The notes under the pieces: model-generated
Databases searched by the model: none
What the model was told of the DNA's origin: nothing
Seen by the model: only the letters and a program-made list of their open reading frames with translations
Assembly: GCF_046292825.1 (NCBI RefSeq)
Contig: NZ_JBKBQG010000021.1
Span: 1-64,000, forward strand
Direction: 5' to 3'
Length of the DNA stretch: 64,000 nucleotides
Origin: Salinarimonas sp046292825
GTDB taxonomy: Bacteria > Pseudomonadota > Alphaproteobacteria > Rhizobiales > Beijerinckiaceae
In this document: positions 7,625-15,221 of the stretch, one piece after another
Position numbering within the stretch: position 1 is the first letter of the stretch
How the letters are laid out: each line of letters begins with the position of its first letter
Made by a program: the position numbers and the translations under genes

Positions 7625-8653
7625 TCAGCCGCGGACGGCGAGCGTGCGGACGACCTCGTCGAGCTGGACGGTCGCGCGCTTCATGTAGAAGCCCTGCATG
7701 AACAGGTGGTTGGCGAAGATGCTGTCCTCGCCGGGCGCGTTCATGACGACGAGGGGCTGCAGCTGCGAGGCCTTGCGCAGGCTCTCGAGCGCCTGGGCCC
7801 AGACGAGACCCGCGCCGGCGGCCGCGATCGGCTGCTCGAAGTCACGCCCCAGCTCGCGCAGCAGCATGTAATAGGCGTAGAGCATGCCCTTGTTGAAGTA
7901 GAAGATGTCGTCCGAGACGAAGTCGATCGTCCGCCGGCTCGTCTGGACATGGCGGTCGAGGAGCGCCGCGCGGGCGTTCAGATCCGCGCCGAGCCGCGTG
8001 AGCGCCAGCGCGAGCGCGTCGGCGCGGCGCGCGAACATGGCGCCGCCCTGCGCGACGCGCGCATTGTAGCTCTCGAGCGCCCGCACGCCCGCGCGGAACT
8101 GGACCTCGGCGGGCACGATGGGCAGCCAGGACTTGCCGAGATCGATCAGCCAGACGTCGCCGGGGAATTGCAGGAAGCCCGTCGCGCGCTCGAGATCGGC
8201 GTCGATTTCCGCCGTGCCGCGGGTGCGCCCGATCGTGTCCATCAGCTCGATGGAGAAGCGCCCGATGGCGCGCATCATGCCGAGCTGGAAGTTCGGCATG
8301 TTGTCGAGGAGCCCCGTCGGGAAGAACCAGGGGTCGTTCGCCGTCCAGCGGTGGGTGGTGACTTCGCGCTCGACGAGCGCCGCCGCCATCCCGACCGCAT
8401 GGCTTCCGCCGGGCAGGGCGCGCGGGGGCACGAAGTCCACGTCGGCATCGACGCGATGCATCACGAGCCCGCCGAGGACCCCGTAATAGAGCACGAGAAC
8501 GGTCGCCAGCGCGACGAGGATGCGCCGCGCGGCGGTCGAGGGGCGGGTGCCGAACGCCCGGCGCAGGAAGCGCCGCAGCGGACCCGGTGCGGGGACGGGC
8601 AGGTTGACGCGCGCAGGCGCGCCCTCCTCCCGCGTCTCGACGAGCCCGCTCAT
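7625..8653 (-). CDS. DUF2333 family inner-membrane protein
   Basis: A 342-residue protein matching the DUF2333 family. A short cytoplasmic N-terminus precedes one membrane helix (residues about 43-63, RRILVALATVLVLYYGVL). A large periplasmic domain follows, with WTANDPWFFPTGLLDNMPNF and FVSDDIFYFNKGMLYAYYML typical of the family. The function is not established. It stands alone between tRNA-Arg and an intergenic stretch, on the same strand as both. Confidence 0.85.
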   Translation of the reverse strand: MSGLVETREEGAPARVNLPVPAPGPLRRFLRRAFGTRPSTAARRILVALATVLVLYYGVLGGLVMHRVDADVDFVPPRALPGGSHAVGMAAALVEREVTTHRWTANDPWFFPTGLLDNMPNFQLGMMRAIGRFSIELMDTIGRTRGTAEIDADLERATGFLQFPGDVWLIDLGKSWLPIVPAEVQFRAGVRALESYNARVAQGGAMFARRADALALALTRLGADLNARAALLDRHVQTSRRTIDFVSDDIFYFNKGMLYAYYMLLRELGRDFEQPIAAAGAGLVWAQALESLRKASQLQPLVVMNAPGEDSIFANHLFMQGFYMKRATVQLDEVVRTLAVRG

Positions 8654-8936
8654 GGCCCCCTCGCCGAGACATGCATCGTGAAGACATGACTCGCCGAGAC
8701 ATGACTCGCGTGCGACATCGTGTAGGCGCCATTCGTCATCGCAAACTCCGTCTCTTTCCGAGCATCGCCGCTCGACGAGAGCGGAGAAGCTCGGCCGTTC
8801 ATCGGATCATCTACGAAGACAACGGGCGGCGCGTCGGCTTAATTCACGAAAACCGCAAAGACGTGACGATCCGCCTCGCCCGCGATACTCGCGACGACGG
8901 ATGCGCCACACCGCTACAGCGCGCGTGCCGATTTCG
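8654..8936. other. Intergenic spacer with short direct repeats
   Basis: No gene is evident. TCGCCGAGACATG occurs at 8661-8673 and again at 8691-8703, with a related GAAGACATGACTCGC between them, giving a small run of ACATG-containing repeats just upstream of the DUF2333 gene. The rest (8720-8936) is somewhat less GC-rich than average and could hold the DUF2333 promoter. Nothing else was recognised. Confidence 0.5.
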
Positions 8937-9701
8937 TCAATCGAAGACGAGCCCGCCGTCGACGACGAGGTTCTGGCCGGTGACCGCGCGCGCCCAGGGG
9001 GAGGCGAAGAAGAGCACCGCGTCGGCGAGCTCCTCGGGCGTCGTCACCCGGCCGAGCGGGGTCTGAGCGGCGATGATGTCGAACACCGCCTCGGGCGTCG
9101 CCGCGCTCGCGTCCGTCACCCGCAGGAGACCGCCCGAGACCATGTTGACGCTCACACCGATCGGCCCGAGTTCCTTGGCGGCGGTGCGGGTGAAGGCGAG
9201 GAGCGCGGCCTTGGCGGCGACGTATTCGTGGTAGGGCACGACCGGGTTCTGCACGAGATTGGTGCCGATCGTCACGATGCGCCCAAAATTCTGCGCGGCG
9301 AAATGCGGGCGCAGCGCCTGGACGAGGGCGAGCGCGCCGCCCACCGCGGTCTGGGTCTGCGCCGCGACGTCCGCCCAGGCGAGCCGGTCGAGGGTCTTGC
9401 GGGCGTCGCCGTCGAAGGCGAAATCGGCGAGCGCGTTGTGGACGAGGACGTCGGGCGGCCCGAGTCGCTCGGTGATCCGCGCCACCATGTCGGCGACGGC
9501 GGGCGCGTCGGTGACGTCCGCCTGGAAGGCCGCGCAACGCGGGCCGAGCTCGTCGGCGAGCGCCTCGGCCTTCTCGCGGCTGCGCCGGTAATTGATGGCC
9601 ACGCGCGCGCCCTCGCGGGCGAAGGCGCGGGCGATCGCCGCCCCGAGGCCGCGGCCGGCCCCGGTGACGAGTACGGTGGTGTCGGAAATGGGCTTTGCCA
9701 C
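8937..9701 (-). CDS. SDR family oxidoreductase under a TPP riboswitch (FabG-like)
   Basis: A 254-residue FabG-like short-chain dehydrogenase. It has TGAGRGLG at the cofactor site, LVHNAL in place of NNAG, an EYVAAKAAL active site (YxxxK), and a GQNLVVDGG C-terminus. The residue 13 before the active tyrosine, where FabG has serine, is threonine by count. The GTG at 9701 is chosen because AGGAGAG lies 9 bases upstream; a longer reading from the GTG at 9767 would overrun that site. A TPP riboswitch lies directly upstream, so expression should fall when thiamine diphosphate is plentiful. Role in thiamine metabolism is inference. Confidence 0.9.
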   Translation of the reverse strand: MAKPISDTTVLVTGAGRGLGAAIARAFAREGARVAINYRRSREKAEALADELGPRCAAFQADVTDAPAVADMVARITERLGPPDVLVHNALADFAFDGDARKTLDRLAWADVAAQTQTAVGGALALVQALRPHFAAQNFGRIVTIGTNLVQNPVVPYHEYVAAKAALLAFTRTAAKELGPIGVSVNMVSGGLLRVTDASAATPEAVFDIIAAQTPLGRVTTPEELADAVLFFASPWARAVTGQNLVVDGGLVFD

Positions 9702-9706
9702 GTCGT

Positions 9707-9735
9707 CGCTCTCCTGACGCTCGGCGCGGAGAGCG
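9707..9735 (-). promoter_or_regulatory. Hairpin sequestering the SDR ribosome-binding site
   Basis: On the minus strand CGCTCTCC (9735-9728) and GGAGAGCG (9714-9707) are perfect 8-base complements around a 13-base loop. The second arm contains the Shine-Dalgarno sequence of the SDR gene starting at 9701. With the TPP aptamer immediately upstream this looks like a translational on/off expression platform. No U-tract terminator is visible. Confidence 0.7.
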
Positions 9736-9778
9736 GCGACGCGTTCGGACGCGGGGAGCCCGCGCACGGTGGCATCGC

Positions 9779-9859
9779 GGACTCCCTACGCCGGCATGAT
9801 CCGGTTCAGGTTCGAAGGGTACCTCTCAGCCCGCGCGTCGTGCGCGGACGCCCCCGTCC
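9779..9859 (-). ncRNA. TPP (THI-box) riboswitch
   Basis: Read on the minus strand, the conserved TPP aptamer core is present. CTGAGA follows a P2 stem of GTCCGCGC/GCGCGGGC. Then come ACCCTTCGAACCTG, the P5 stem CCGG-ATCATG-CCGG, and the closing CGTAGGGA. A P1 stem of GGAC (9859-9856) with GTCC (9782-9779) closes the fold. The element lies 78 bases upstream of the SDR start at 9701 in the right orientation. No thiamine biosynthesis or transport gene is adjacent. Confidence 0.93.
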
Positions 9860-9934
9860 TGTCGGCAGCGATACGCGCTCGCCCACGACCGCGTCAACCG
9901 CCCGGACGCGCTCCGCGAGGATCGGCGCGACGCG

Positions 9935-10210
9935 TCACATCCCGACGGGCGGCGCGTAGAAGCAGCGGTGCTGGCCGGCGAGGACGCAGCGGTGATAGTC
10001 GCCGTCCTGGCTCGTGCGCGCCTCGTCGAAGGGCACCAGCATGCCGTCGTGGAGGAGATAGCCCGTGTCCGTCACGGTGACGTTCTCGTGCGGGTAGGGT
10101 TGGCAATCCCGATCGTTGCAGCACCACGGATCGTACCAGGAATGCGCGGCGAGCGGCGTGGAGCCGAGGAGGAGGGCGACGAGCCCCGTCGCGAGGATGG
10201 CAGCCTTCAT
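9935..10210 (-). CDS. Small exported cysteine-rich protein, function unknown
   Basis: A 91-residue protein with a Sec signal peptide (MKAAILATGLVALLLGS, cleavage near AAH). The mature part has a WCCNDRDCQP cluster and a C-terminal HRCVLAGQHRCFY segment, so five cysteines may form disulfides or bind metal in the periplasm. I do not recognise a named family, although similar small CCxxxDC exported proteins are common in Hyphomicrobiales. The ATG at 10210 follows a GGAAGAG ribosome site. It appears to be a single gene upstream of the riboswitch. Confidence 0.8.
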   Translation of the reverse strand: MKAAILATGLVALLLGSTPLAAHSWYDPWCCNDRDCQPYPHENVTVTDTGYLLHDGMLVPFDEARTSQDGDYHRCVLAGQHRCFYAPPVGM

Positions 10211-10379
10211 GCGTGTCTCTTCCGTCGAGAGCGCCCCGGGGTACTCGCGTCTTTCGTGAACTCGCGACGACAACCGACCAGAGCCGGCCTTTGTTCGGGG
10301 TCGTCCGATCTGACATGCGCCGCCGCCTCCCGCTAAGCTCCCCCGCGACGCCCCCTCGCGAGCCCCGCCCGGAGAGACG

Positions 10380-11171
10380 ATGACCGCCAGAGCCCGCATT
10401 CTCGCCGCCGCAGCGGCCCTTCTCGTCGCCGTCGCGGGCTCGTCGGGGGCGATCGCGTGCGGGGGAGAGGCGCAGAGCGACCGAATCGTGGGGATTCCGG
10501 CGCGCGGCGAATTGAGGCTCGCGAGCGGCCGGACGGTGCGTCTGTCCGGGGTGCGGCTTGCGGACGCAGGCGCGATCGGCGCCGATGCACGCGCCGCCCT
10601 CGACGCTCTGGTCCAGGCACCCGTGACGGTGCGCCTGATCGACGCCGCGCCCGATCGCTGGGGCCGCGTGCCGGGCGTCGTCGCGCTCGCCGAAGACGCG
10701 GACGGCGCCGATCTCGCCCGACGCCTCGTCGCGCTCGGTCTCGCCTTCGTGGACGCGGGCGACATGGGCCGGCTCTGCGATCCGGGCCTTCTCGAGATCG
10801 AGACCAAGGCGCGCCGGGACGGGATCGGCCTCTGGGCGGAGCCGGACGCGCAGCCGATCGCCGCCGACGACGCGCCCGCGCTCGCCGCCGCGCGCGACCG
10901 CTTCGCCCTCGTCGAGGGGCGCGTGCGCAGCGTCGGCGTGCGCGAGCGGCGGGTCTATCTCGACTTCGCCGGACCCGATGCGGAGACCTTCACCGCCATC
11001 GTGCCGGCGGAGATCTTCGCGAGGCTCGAAGCGAGCGGGCTCGACGCGCGCGCGCTTCGGGGTCGACGAATACGCGTGCGCGGTATAATTCAGGACTGGC
11101 GGGGAGCGGCCGTGACGGTCACGGCCGCGGAGACGATCGAGATCTTGGAAGCGCGGCCGAGCGTCAGATGA
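10380..11171 (+). CDS. Exported thermonuclease-fold (SNase-like) protein
   Basis: A 263-residue protein with a signal peptide ending near SSGAIACG. Residues about 35-155 look like a staphylococcal-nuclease (TNase) fold: ASGRTVRLSGVRLAD, then VTVRLIDAAPDRWGRVPG, ARRLVALGLAFVDAG and KARRDGIGLW. The canonical catalytic RE/R set is not clearly conserved, so it may be a binding fold. The C-terminal part may be an OB-like domain (GRVRSVGVRERRVYLDFAG). The last codon overlaps the M48 protease gene start as ATGA, implying co-translation. Confidence 0.8.
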   Translation: MTARARILAAAAALLVAVAGSSGAIACGGEAQSDRIVGIPARGELRLASGRTVRLSGVRLADAGAIGADARAALDALVQAPVTVRLIDAAPDRWGRVPGVVALAEDADGADLARRLVALGLAFVDAGDMGRLCDPGLLEIETKARRDGIGLWAEPDAQPIAADDAPALAAARDRFALVEGRVRSVGVRERRVYLDFAGPDAETFTAIVPAEIFARLEASGLDARALRGRRIRVRGIIQDWRGAAVTVTAAETIEILEARPSVR

Positions 11172-12631
11172 CAGGCTCCTCGACAATCAGGCACCGGCTG
11201 CCTCGGCGCGGGGCGGCGATGCGGAGCGCGCTCCTGTCGGCCCTGCTGCTGACGGGCTGCGTCGCGGTGCCGACGCCGCCCCCGGCGCCGCCCGTGCTCG
11301 CGCCGCCGGTGACGGGCGTCGACCGCGAGCACGAGCAGCTCGTCGCGAGCTTCGGCGGCGAGTATCGCGCGCCGCGAACCCAGGCGCTGCTCGAGGAGAT
11401 CACCGGCCGGCTCGTCGCCGCGACCGAGCGGCCGGAAAAGCGCTACCGCATCACCATCCTCGATTCGCCCGCGGTGAACGCCTTCGCGCTGCCGACGGGG
11501 CGGCTCTACGTCACCCGCGGACTGATCGCGCTCGCCAACGACACCTCCGAGCTCGCCGCCGTGATGGCGCACGAGATCGCCCACGTGACCCTGCGACACG
11601 CGGCGGCGCGGACCGAGCTCGAGGCGCGCTCCGCCCTCGTCACCCGCGTCGTCTCGGACGTCCTGCGCGATCAGAGCGCGAGCGCGCGCATCCGCGACGC
11701 CTCCCGCTACGAATTCGCCCGCTTCTCCCGCGCGCAGGAGCTCGAGGCGGACGCGGTGAGCGTGCGCACCCTCGATCGCGCCGGCTTCGACCCGTTCGGC
11801 GCCACCCGGTTCCTAACGGCGCTCGAGGCCTTCGGCAATCTCCAGGCGGCTCTGCCCGGAGCCGAGCGGCAGCCGACCTCGCTCGACCGGCTCGCCACCC
11901 ATCCCGCCACCACCGAGCGCATCGTCGAGGCGCGCGCGGCCGCGCGGCGCATCGGCGCGCCGGGTCTGCGGGAGGGGGATCGCGAGCGCTTCCTCGCGGC
12001 GATCGACGGCATCGCCTTCGGCGACGATCCGCGCGACGGGCTCGTGGTCGGCAATTCCTACGTGAACGCGCGGCTTGCCATCGCCTTCTCGGCGCCGCCC
12101 GGCTTCACCCTCGACAATTCGAGCCGCGCGGTGCTCGGCGCCTCCGCCGACGGCGCCCGCCGGCTGATGTTCGACGCGGTCGAGGCGAGCCCCGGCCGCT
12201 CGCTCGAGGACGTCGTGCGCGCGACCTGGACGGACGACATCGAGACCCGCGACGTCGCCCCGCGCCGCGTCAACGGGCTCGACGCGGCGGTGGGGACCTC
12301 GATCGGCCGGGACTGGCATTTTCGCGTGGCCGCGATCCGGGCGCCGAGCGGCACCTATCGGCTCATCGTCGCCCATCGTCCCGGCGACGGCGGCGCGAGC
12401 GCGGCCTTCGAGGAGACGCTCGCGAGCGTGCGCAACGTGCCCCAGGCCGAGCTCGCCGCGCTGCCGCGCCTGCGCGTGCGCATCGTCACCGCGCAAGCCG
12501 GCGACACCGTCGAGACGCTCGGTCGGCGCATGCGCACGGCGAACCCCGTCGAGACCTTCCGCGTCCTCAACGGCCTCTTCGACACCGCCCGCGTCGAGCC
12601 GGGCCGGAGCTACAAGATCGTGGCGCCGTGA
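11168..12631 (+). CDS. M48 family metalloprotease, lipoprotein (BepA/LoiP-like)
   Basis: A 487-residue periplasmic zinc protease. The lipobox SALLLTGC places the lipidated cysteine at residue 31 from the ATG at 11168, or residue 14 from the alternative ATG at 11219, which would give a tidier signal. HEIAH (residues 135-139) is the zinc site and the QELEADAVSVRTLDRAGFD segment supplies the third ligand. The C-terminal 60 residues (DTVETLGRRMRT onward) resemble a LysM-like motif. Such proteases handle outer-membrane protein quality control. The start overlaps the SNase-like gene by four bases. Confidence 0.9.
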   Translation: MTGSSTIRHRLPRRGAAMRSALLSALLLTGCVAVPTPPPAPPVLAPPVTGVDREHEQLVASFGGEYRAPRTQALLEEITGRLVAATERPEKRYRITILDSPAVNAFALPTGRLYVTRGLIALANDTSELAAVMAHEIAHVTLRHAAARTELEARSALVTRVVSDVLRDQSASARIRDASRYEFARFSRAQELEADAVSVRTLDRAGFDPFGATRFLTALEAFGNLQAALPGAERQPTSLDRLATHPATTERIVEARAAARRIGAPGLREGDRERFLAAIDGIAFGDDPRDGLVVGNSYVNARLAIAFSAPPGFTLDNSSRAVLGASADGARRLMFDAVEASPGRSLEDVVRATWTDDIETRDVAPRRVNGLDAAVGTSIGRDWHFRVAAIRAPSGTYRLIVAHRPGDGGASAAFEETLASVRNVPQAELAALPRLRVRIVTAQAGDTVETLGRRMRTANPVETFRVLNGLFDTARVEPGRSYKIVAP

Positions 12632-12647
12632 GGGGCCGCCCCCTCAC
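12628..12647. terminator. Shared hairpin covering both convergent stop codons
   Basis: GTGAGGGG and CCCCTCAC form a perfect 8-bp stem with a CCGC loop. It contains the TGA of the M48 gene (plus) and the TGA of rpoH (minus). There is no T-tract in either direction, so it may act as a weak bidirectional terminator or mRNA-end stabiliser. Confidence 0.5.
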
Positions 12648-13510
12648 CCCGCCGCCATCTCCGGATGGCGCTCGATCAGAACCTTCTTGAGCTTTTCCAT
12701 CGCGCGGCTCTCGATCTGGCGCACGCGCTCCTTCGAGATGCCGAGCCGGTCGCCCAGCGCCTCGAGGGTCGCCTGCTCCTCGTCGAGGCGGCGGGCCTTG
12801 AGGATGCGCAATTCGCGCTCGTTGAGCACTTCGAGGGCGCCCTGGAGCCAGCCGACGCGGCGCTCGGCGTCGATGGCGCCGCCGACCGTCTCGTCCTGGA
12901 GCGGGCCGTCGTCGACGAGGAATTCCATCCGCTCGGCGGCGACGCCGCCGTCGGCGTCCGAGACCGGCGCGTTGAGCGAGGTGTCGGGGCCGGACAGGCG
13001 CGCGTCCATCGTCGCGACGTCCTTGAGCGACACGCCGATCGCCTCCGCGATCTCGGAATAGACTTCCTCCGACATCCGGTCCTCGCCGGCACGGGTGAGG
13101 CGGGCGCGCAGGCGGCGCAGGTTGAAGAACAGCGCCTTCTGCGCCGACGAGGTGCCGCCGCGCACGATCGACCAATTGCGCAGGATGTAATCCTGGATCG
13201 AGGCGCGGATCCACCAGGTGGCGTAGGTGGAGAAGCGCACGTCGCGCTCGGGCTCGAAGCGGGCGGCCGCCTCGAGGAGGCCGACATGGCCTTCCTGGAT
13301 GAGGTCGGCCATCGGCAGGCCGTAATGGCGGAAGCGGGAGGCGAGCGCGATCACGAGGCGCATGTGGGCCGAGGTGAGGCGGTGGAGCGCCTCCTGATCC
13401 TGGCGGTCCTTCCATTGCTCGGCGAGCCGGCGCTCCTCCTCGCGTTCGAGAAAGGGCGCGTCCATGGCGGCGCGGACGAACTGGCGGCGGATACCGGCGA
13501 TCTCGGCCAT
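12644..13510 (-). CDS. rpoH: RNA polymerase sigma factor RpoH (sigma-32)
   Basis: A 288-residue heat-shock sigma factor of usual length. Region 2 shows the HMRLVIALASRFRHYGLPMA and FSTYATWWIRASIQDYIL segments. The RpoH box QKALFFNLRRLR is intact, and region 4.2 has DRLGISKERVRQIESRAMEK. The ATG at 13510 has a strong AGGAGG ribosome site. It directs core polymerase to heat-shock promoters. Alphaproteobacteria often have two RpoH paralogues; which one this is cannot be told here. Upstream bases 13590-13620 contain a self-complementary CTTGCGCGCGCGCAAG, a possible mRNA thermosensor element. Confidence 0.95.
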   Translation of the reverse strand: MAEIAGIRRQFVRAAMDAPFLEREEERRLAEQWKDRQDQEALHRLTSAHMRLVIALASRFRHYGLPMADLIQEGHVGLLEAAARFEPERDVRFSTYATWWIRASIQDYILRNWSIVRGGTSSAQKALFFNLRRLRARLTRAGEDRMSEEVYSEIAEAIGVSLKDVATMDARLSGPDTSLNAPVSDADGGVAAERMEFLVDDGPLQDETVGGAIDAERRVGWLQGALEVLNERELRILKARRLDEEQATLEALGDRLGISKERVRQIESRAMEKLKKVLIERHPEMAAG

Positions 13511-13664
13511 AGCGTGCCTCCTCGTCTTGTCAAGGAGGCTTACGCCGTACGGGACGTGCCGGATCACGCGAGCCCCAGCATCTGCGCCCGCAACAGCTTG
13601 CGCGCGCGCAAGAGCTCGCGCCTGCCGCGTTGACGGCGGCGCCGCCCGCGCGCACCATCGAGCG

Positions 13665-14465
13665 ATGAGGCAGATCGAATTCCGCATCGAGCGCACGCGC
13701 ATCGCGGGCGTGGTGGCCGTCCACGCGGACAGCGCCCGGACCTTCGCCCGCCACAGCCACGACCAATACGGCATCGGCATCCTGCGCCGCGGCGCGCAGG
13801 CCTCCGCGAGCGGACGCGGCCCCGTCGAGGCGGGGCCCGGCCACCTCATCACCGTCAATCCGGGCGAGGTGCACGACGGCGCGCCGATCGGCGACGGGGG
13901 CCGGGCCTGGTCGATGCTCTATCTCGATCCCGAGATCGTGGCCGCGACCCTCGCCGACATCGCCGAGGGCGCCGCCGCGCGCTCGGAATTCACCGAGCCC
14001 GCTTTGGCGGACGGGCGGGCGGCGGCGCGCTTCGAGCGGCTTCTCGCGGCGGCGACGGCGCCGGGCGCCGCGCCGATCGCGGCCGAGGAGGCGCTGATCG
14101 CGCTCCTCGCCGACCGTCTCGCCGCGGATCCCCGCCCCGCGCGCGCCGTCCCGGCGGGAATCGCGCGAGCCCGCGCCCTCGCCGACGAGGCCTTCGCGAC
14201 GCCGCTCGACCTCGCCGACCTCGCGCGCGCGGCCAGCACGAGCCGCTTCGCTCTCCTGCGCGGCTTCGTCAAGGCGACGGGGCTCACGCCGCACGCCTAT
14301 CTCGTGCAGAGGCGCGTCGCGGCCGCGCGCCGCGCCATCGCCGCGGGCACCGCCCTCGCGGACGCCGCGATCGCCGCCGGCTTCTGCGACCAGAGCCACA
14401 TGCACCGCCATTTCGTCCGAACGCTCGGCGTCACGCCGGCGGCGTATGCGCGGGCGTGCCTTTGA
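13665..14465 (+). CDS. AraC family transcriptional regulator
   Basis: A 266-residue regulator. The N-terminal cupin sensor has FARHSHDQYGIGILRRG and TVNPGEVHDGAPI. The C-terminus is a double helix-turn-helix with TPLDLADLARAASTSRFALL, LTPHAYLVQRRVAAARRAI, and the FCDQSHMHRHFVRTLGVTP signature. This layout is typical of AraC regulators that sit next to LysE or DMT exporters. The DMT exporter at 15222 is a possible target, although a ParD/ParE pair lies between. The gene is divergent from rpoH. Confidence 0.92.
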   Translation: MRQIEFRIERTRIAGVVAVHADSARTFARHSHDQYGIGILRRGAQASASGRGPVEAGPGHLITVNPGEVHDGAPIGDGGRAWSMLYLDPEIVAATLADIAEGAAARSEFTEPALADGRAAARFERLLAAATAPGAAPIAAEEALIALLADRLAADPRPARAVPAGIARARALADEAFATPLDLADLARAASTSRFALLRGFVKATGLTPHAYLVQRRVAAARRAIAAGTALADAAIAAGFCDQSHMHRHFVRTLGVTPAAYARACL

Positions 14466-14525
14466 CATGGCGGATGGATGCGACGAGAGATCGATGTTAG
14501 TCTCCCGTCGACAGAGGGACATCGG

Positions 14526-14801
14526 ATGCAGCGACCGGACAAGATCAGCGTGACGATGCCGCCCGACATGATGAGAGCGGTTCGGGAGAGCGTGGAATCC
14601 GGGGAATACGCTTCGACGAACGACGCAGTTCGCGATGCGGTTCGGGTTTGGCAGCGCGAGCGTGCCCAGCGCGCCACCCGCCTCGACGCGATCAAAGACC
14701 GCGTTCACCGCTCGATTTCTGATCCGCGACGAGATGTTTCAGATGAAGAGTTCGATGCACGCCTCAAGGCACTGATCGGCGAGGACGCGAGGGACGACTG
14801 A
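14526..14801 (+). CDS. parD: ParD-type antitoxin (ribbon-helix-helix)
   Basis: A 91-residue protein with an N-terminal ribbon-helix-helix: KISVTMPPDMMRAVRESV, then GEYASTNDAVRDAVRVWQRE. This is the ParD/CopG antitoxin pattern, and the C-terminal tail is the toxin-neutralising part. The ATG at 14526 is preferred to an upstream one at 14478 because it begins the conserved fold. The toxin gene starts two bases after its stop. Likely self-regulated by binding its own promoter. Confidence 0.9.
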   Translation: MQRPDKISVTMPPDMMRAVRESVESGEYASTNDAVRDAVRVWQRERAQRATRLDAIKDRVHRSISDPRRDVSDEEFDARLKALIGEDARDD

Positions 14802-14802
14802 C

Positions 14803-15132
14803 GTGCGGCGCCTGTCCGTGGTCTATCGACCTGCCGCCGTCGAAGACGCCGAGGACATTTTCCGCTACATCATACGAAAAGGCGGCAGCGCGCGGGTTGC
14901 GATGGCTTTCGTCCGCCGCATTCGAGCACGTTGTTCACGGATTGGTGACGCGCCGTGGTCGGGGCGGCCGCGCGACGATCTCGCCGTGGGACTGCGGACG
15001 ATTGCCTTCGAACGCGTTGCGGTGATCGCATATCTCGTGAGCAACGATCAGATCGTCGTGACCAATATCTTCTATGGCGGGCGAGACATCGACGCGCTCT
15101 ATCCGCGGGGTGAGGACGACGAGAATTCCTGA
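14803..15132 (+). CDS. parE: ParE-type toxin (RelE/ParE superfamily)
   Basis: A 109-residue toxin that begins at GTG 14803, directly behind parD. The AAVEDAEDIFRYIIRKGG start, GRPRDDLAVGLRTIAFERV and VVTNIFYGGRDIDALY segments fit the ParE family, whose members typically poison DNA gyrase. The pair forms a type II toxin-antitoxin module between an AraC regulator and a DMT exporter. Its codon use is visibly less GC-rich than the flanking genes, consistent with horizontal transfer. Confidence 0.9.
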   Translation: MRRLSVVYRPAAVEDAEDIFRYIIRKGGSARVAMAFVRRIRARCSRIGDAPWSGRPRDDLAVGLRTIAFERVAVIAYLVSNDQIVVTNIFYGGRDIDALYPRGEDDENS

Positions 15133-15221
15133 CGCCGCTACCTCCCCCCGCAATCCCGTCCAAGACGCCCCCACCCCGGCCAGCGATCCTCCCCCCGGTT
15201 TCGGCAGGAGACGAGGGCGCG

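Noticed and set aside
14478..14525. An upstream start for the ParD antitoxin adding 16 residues.
   Set aside because: The extra residues are outside the ribbon-helix-helix fold, and the ATG at 14526 begins exactly at the conserved strand.
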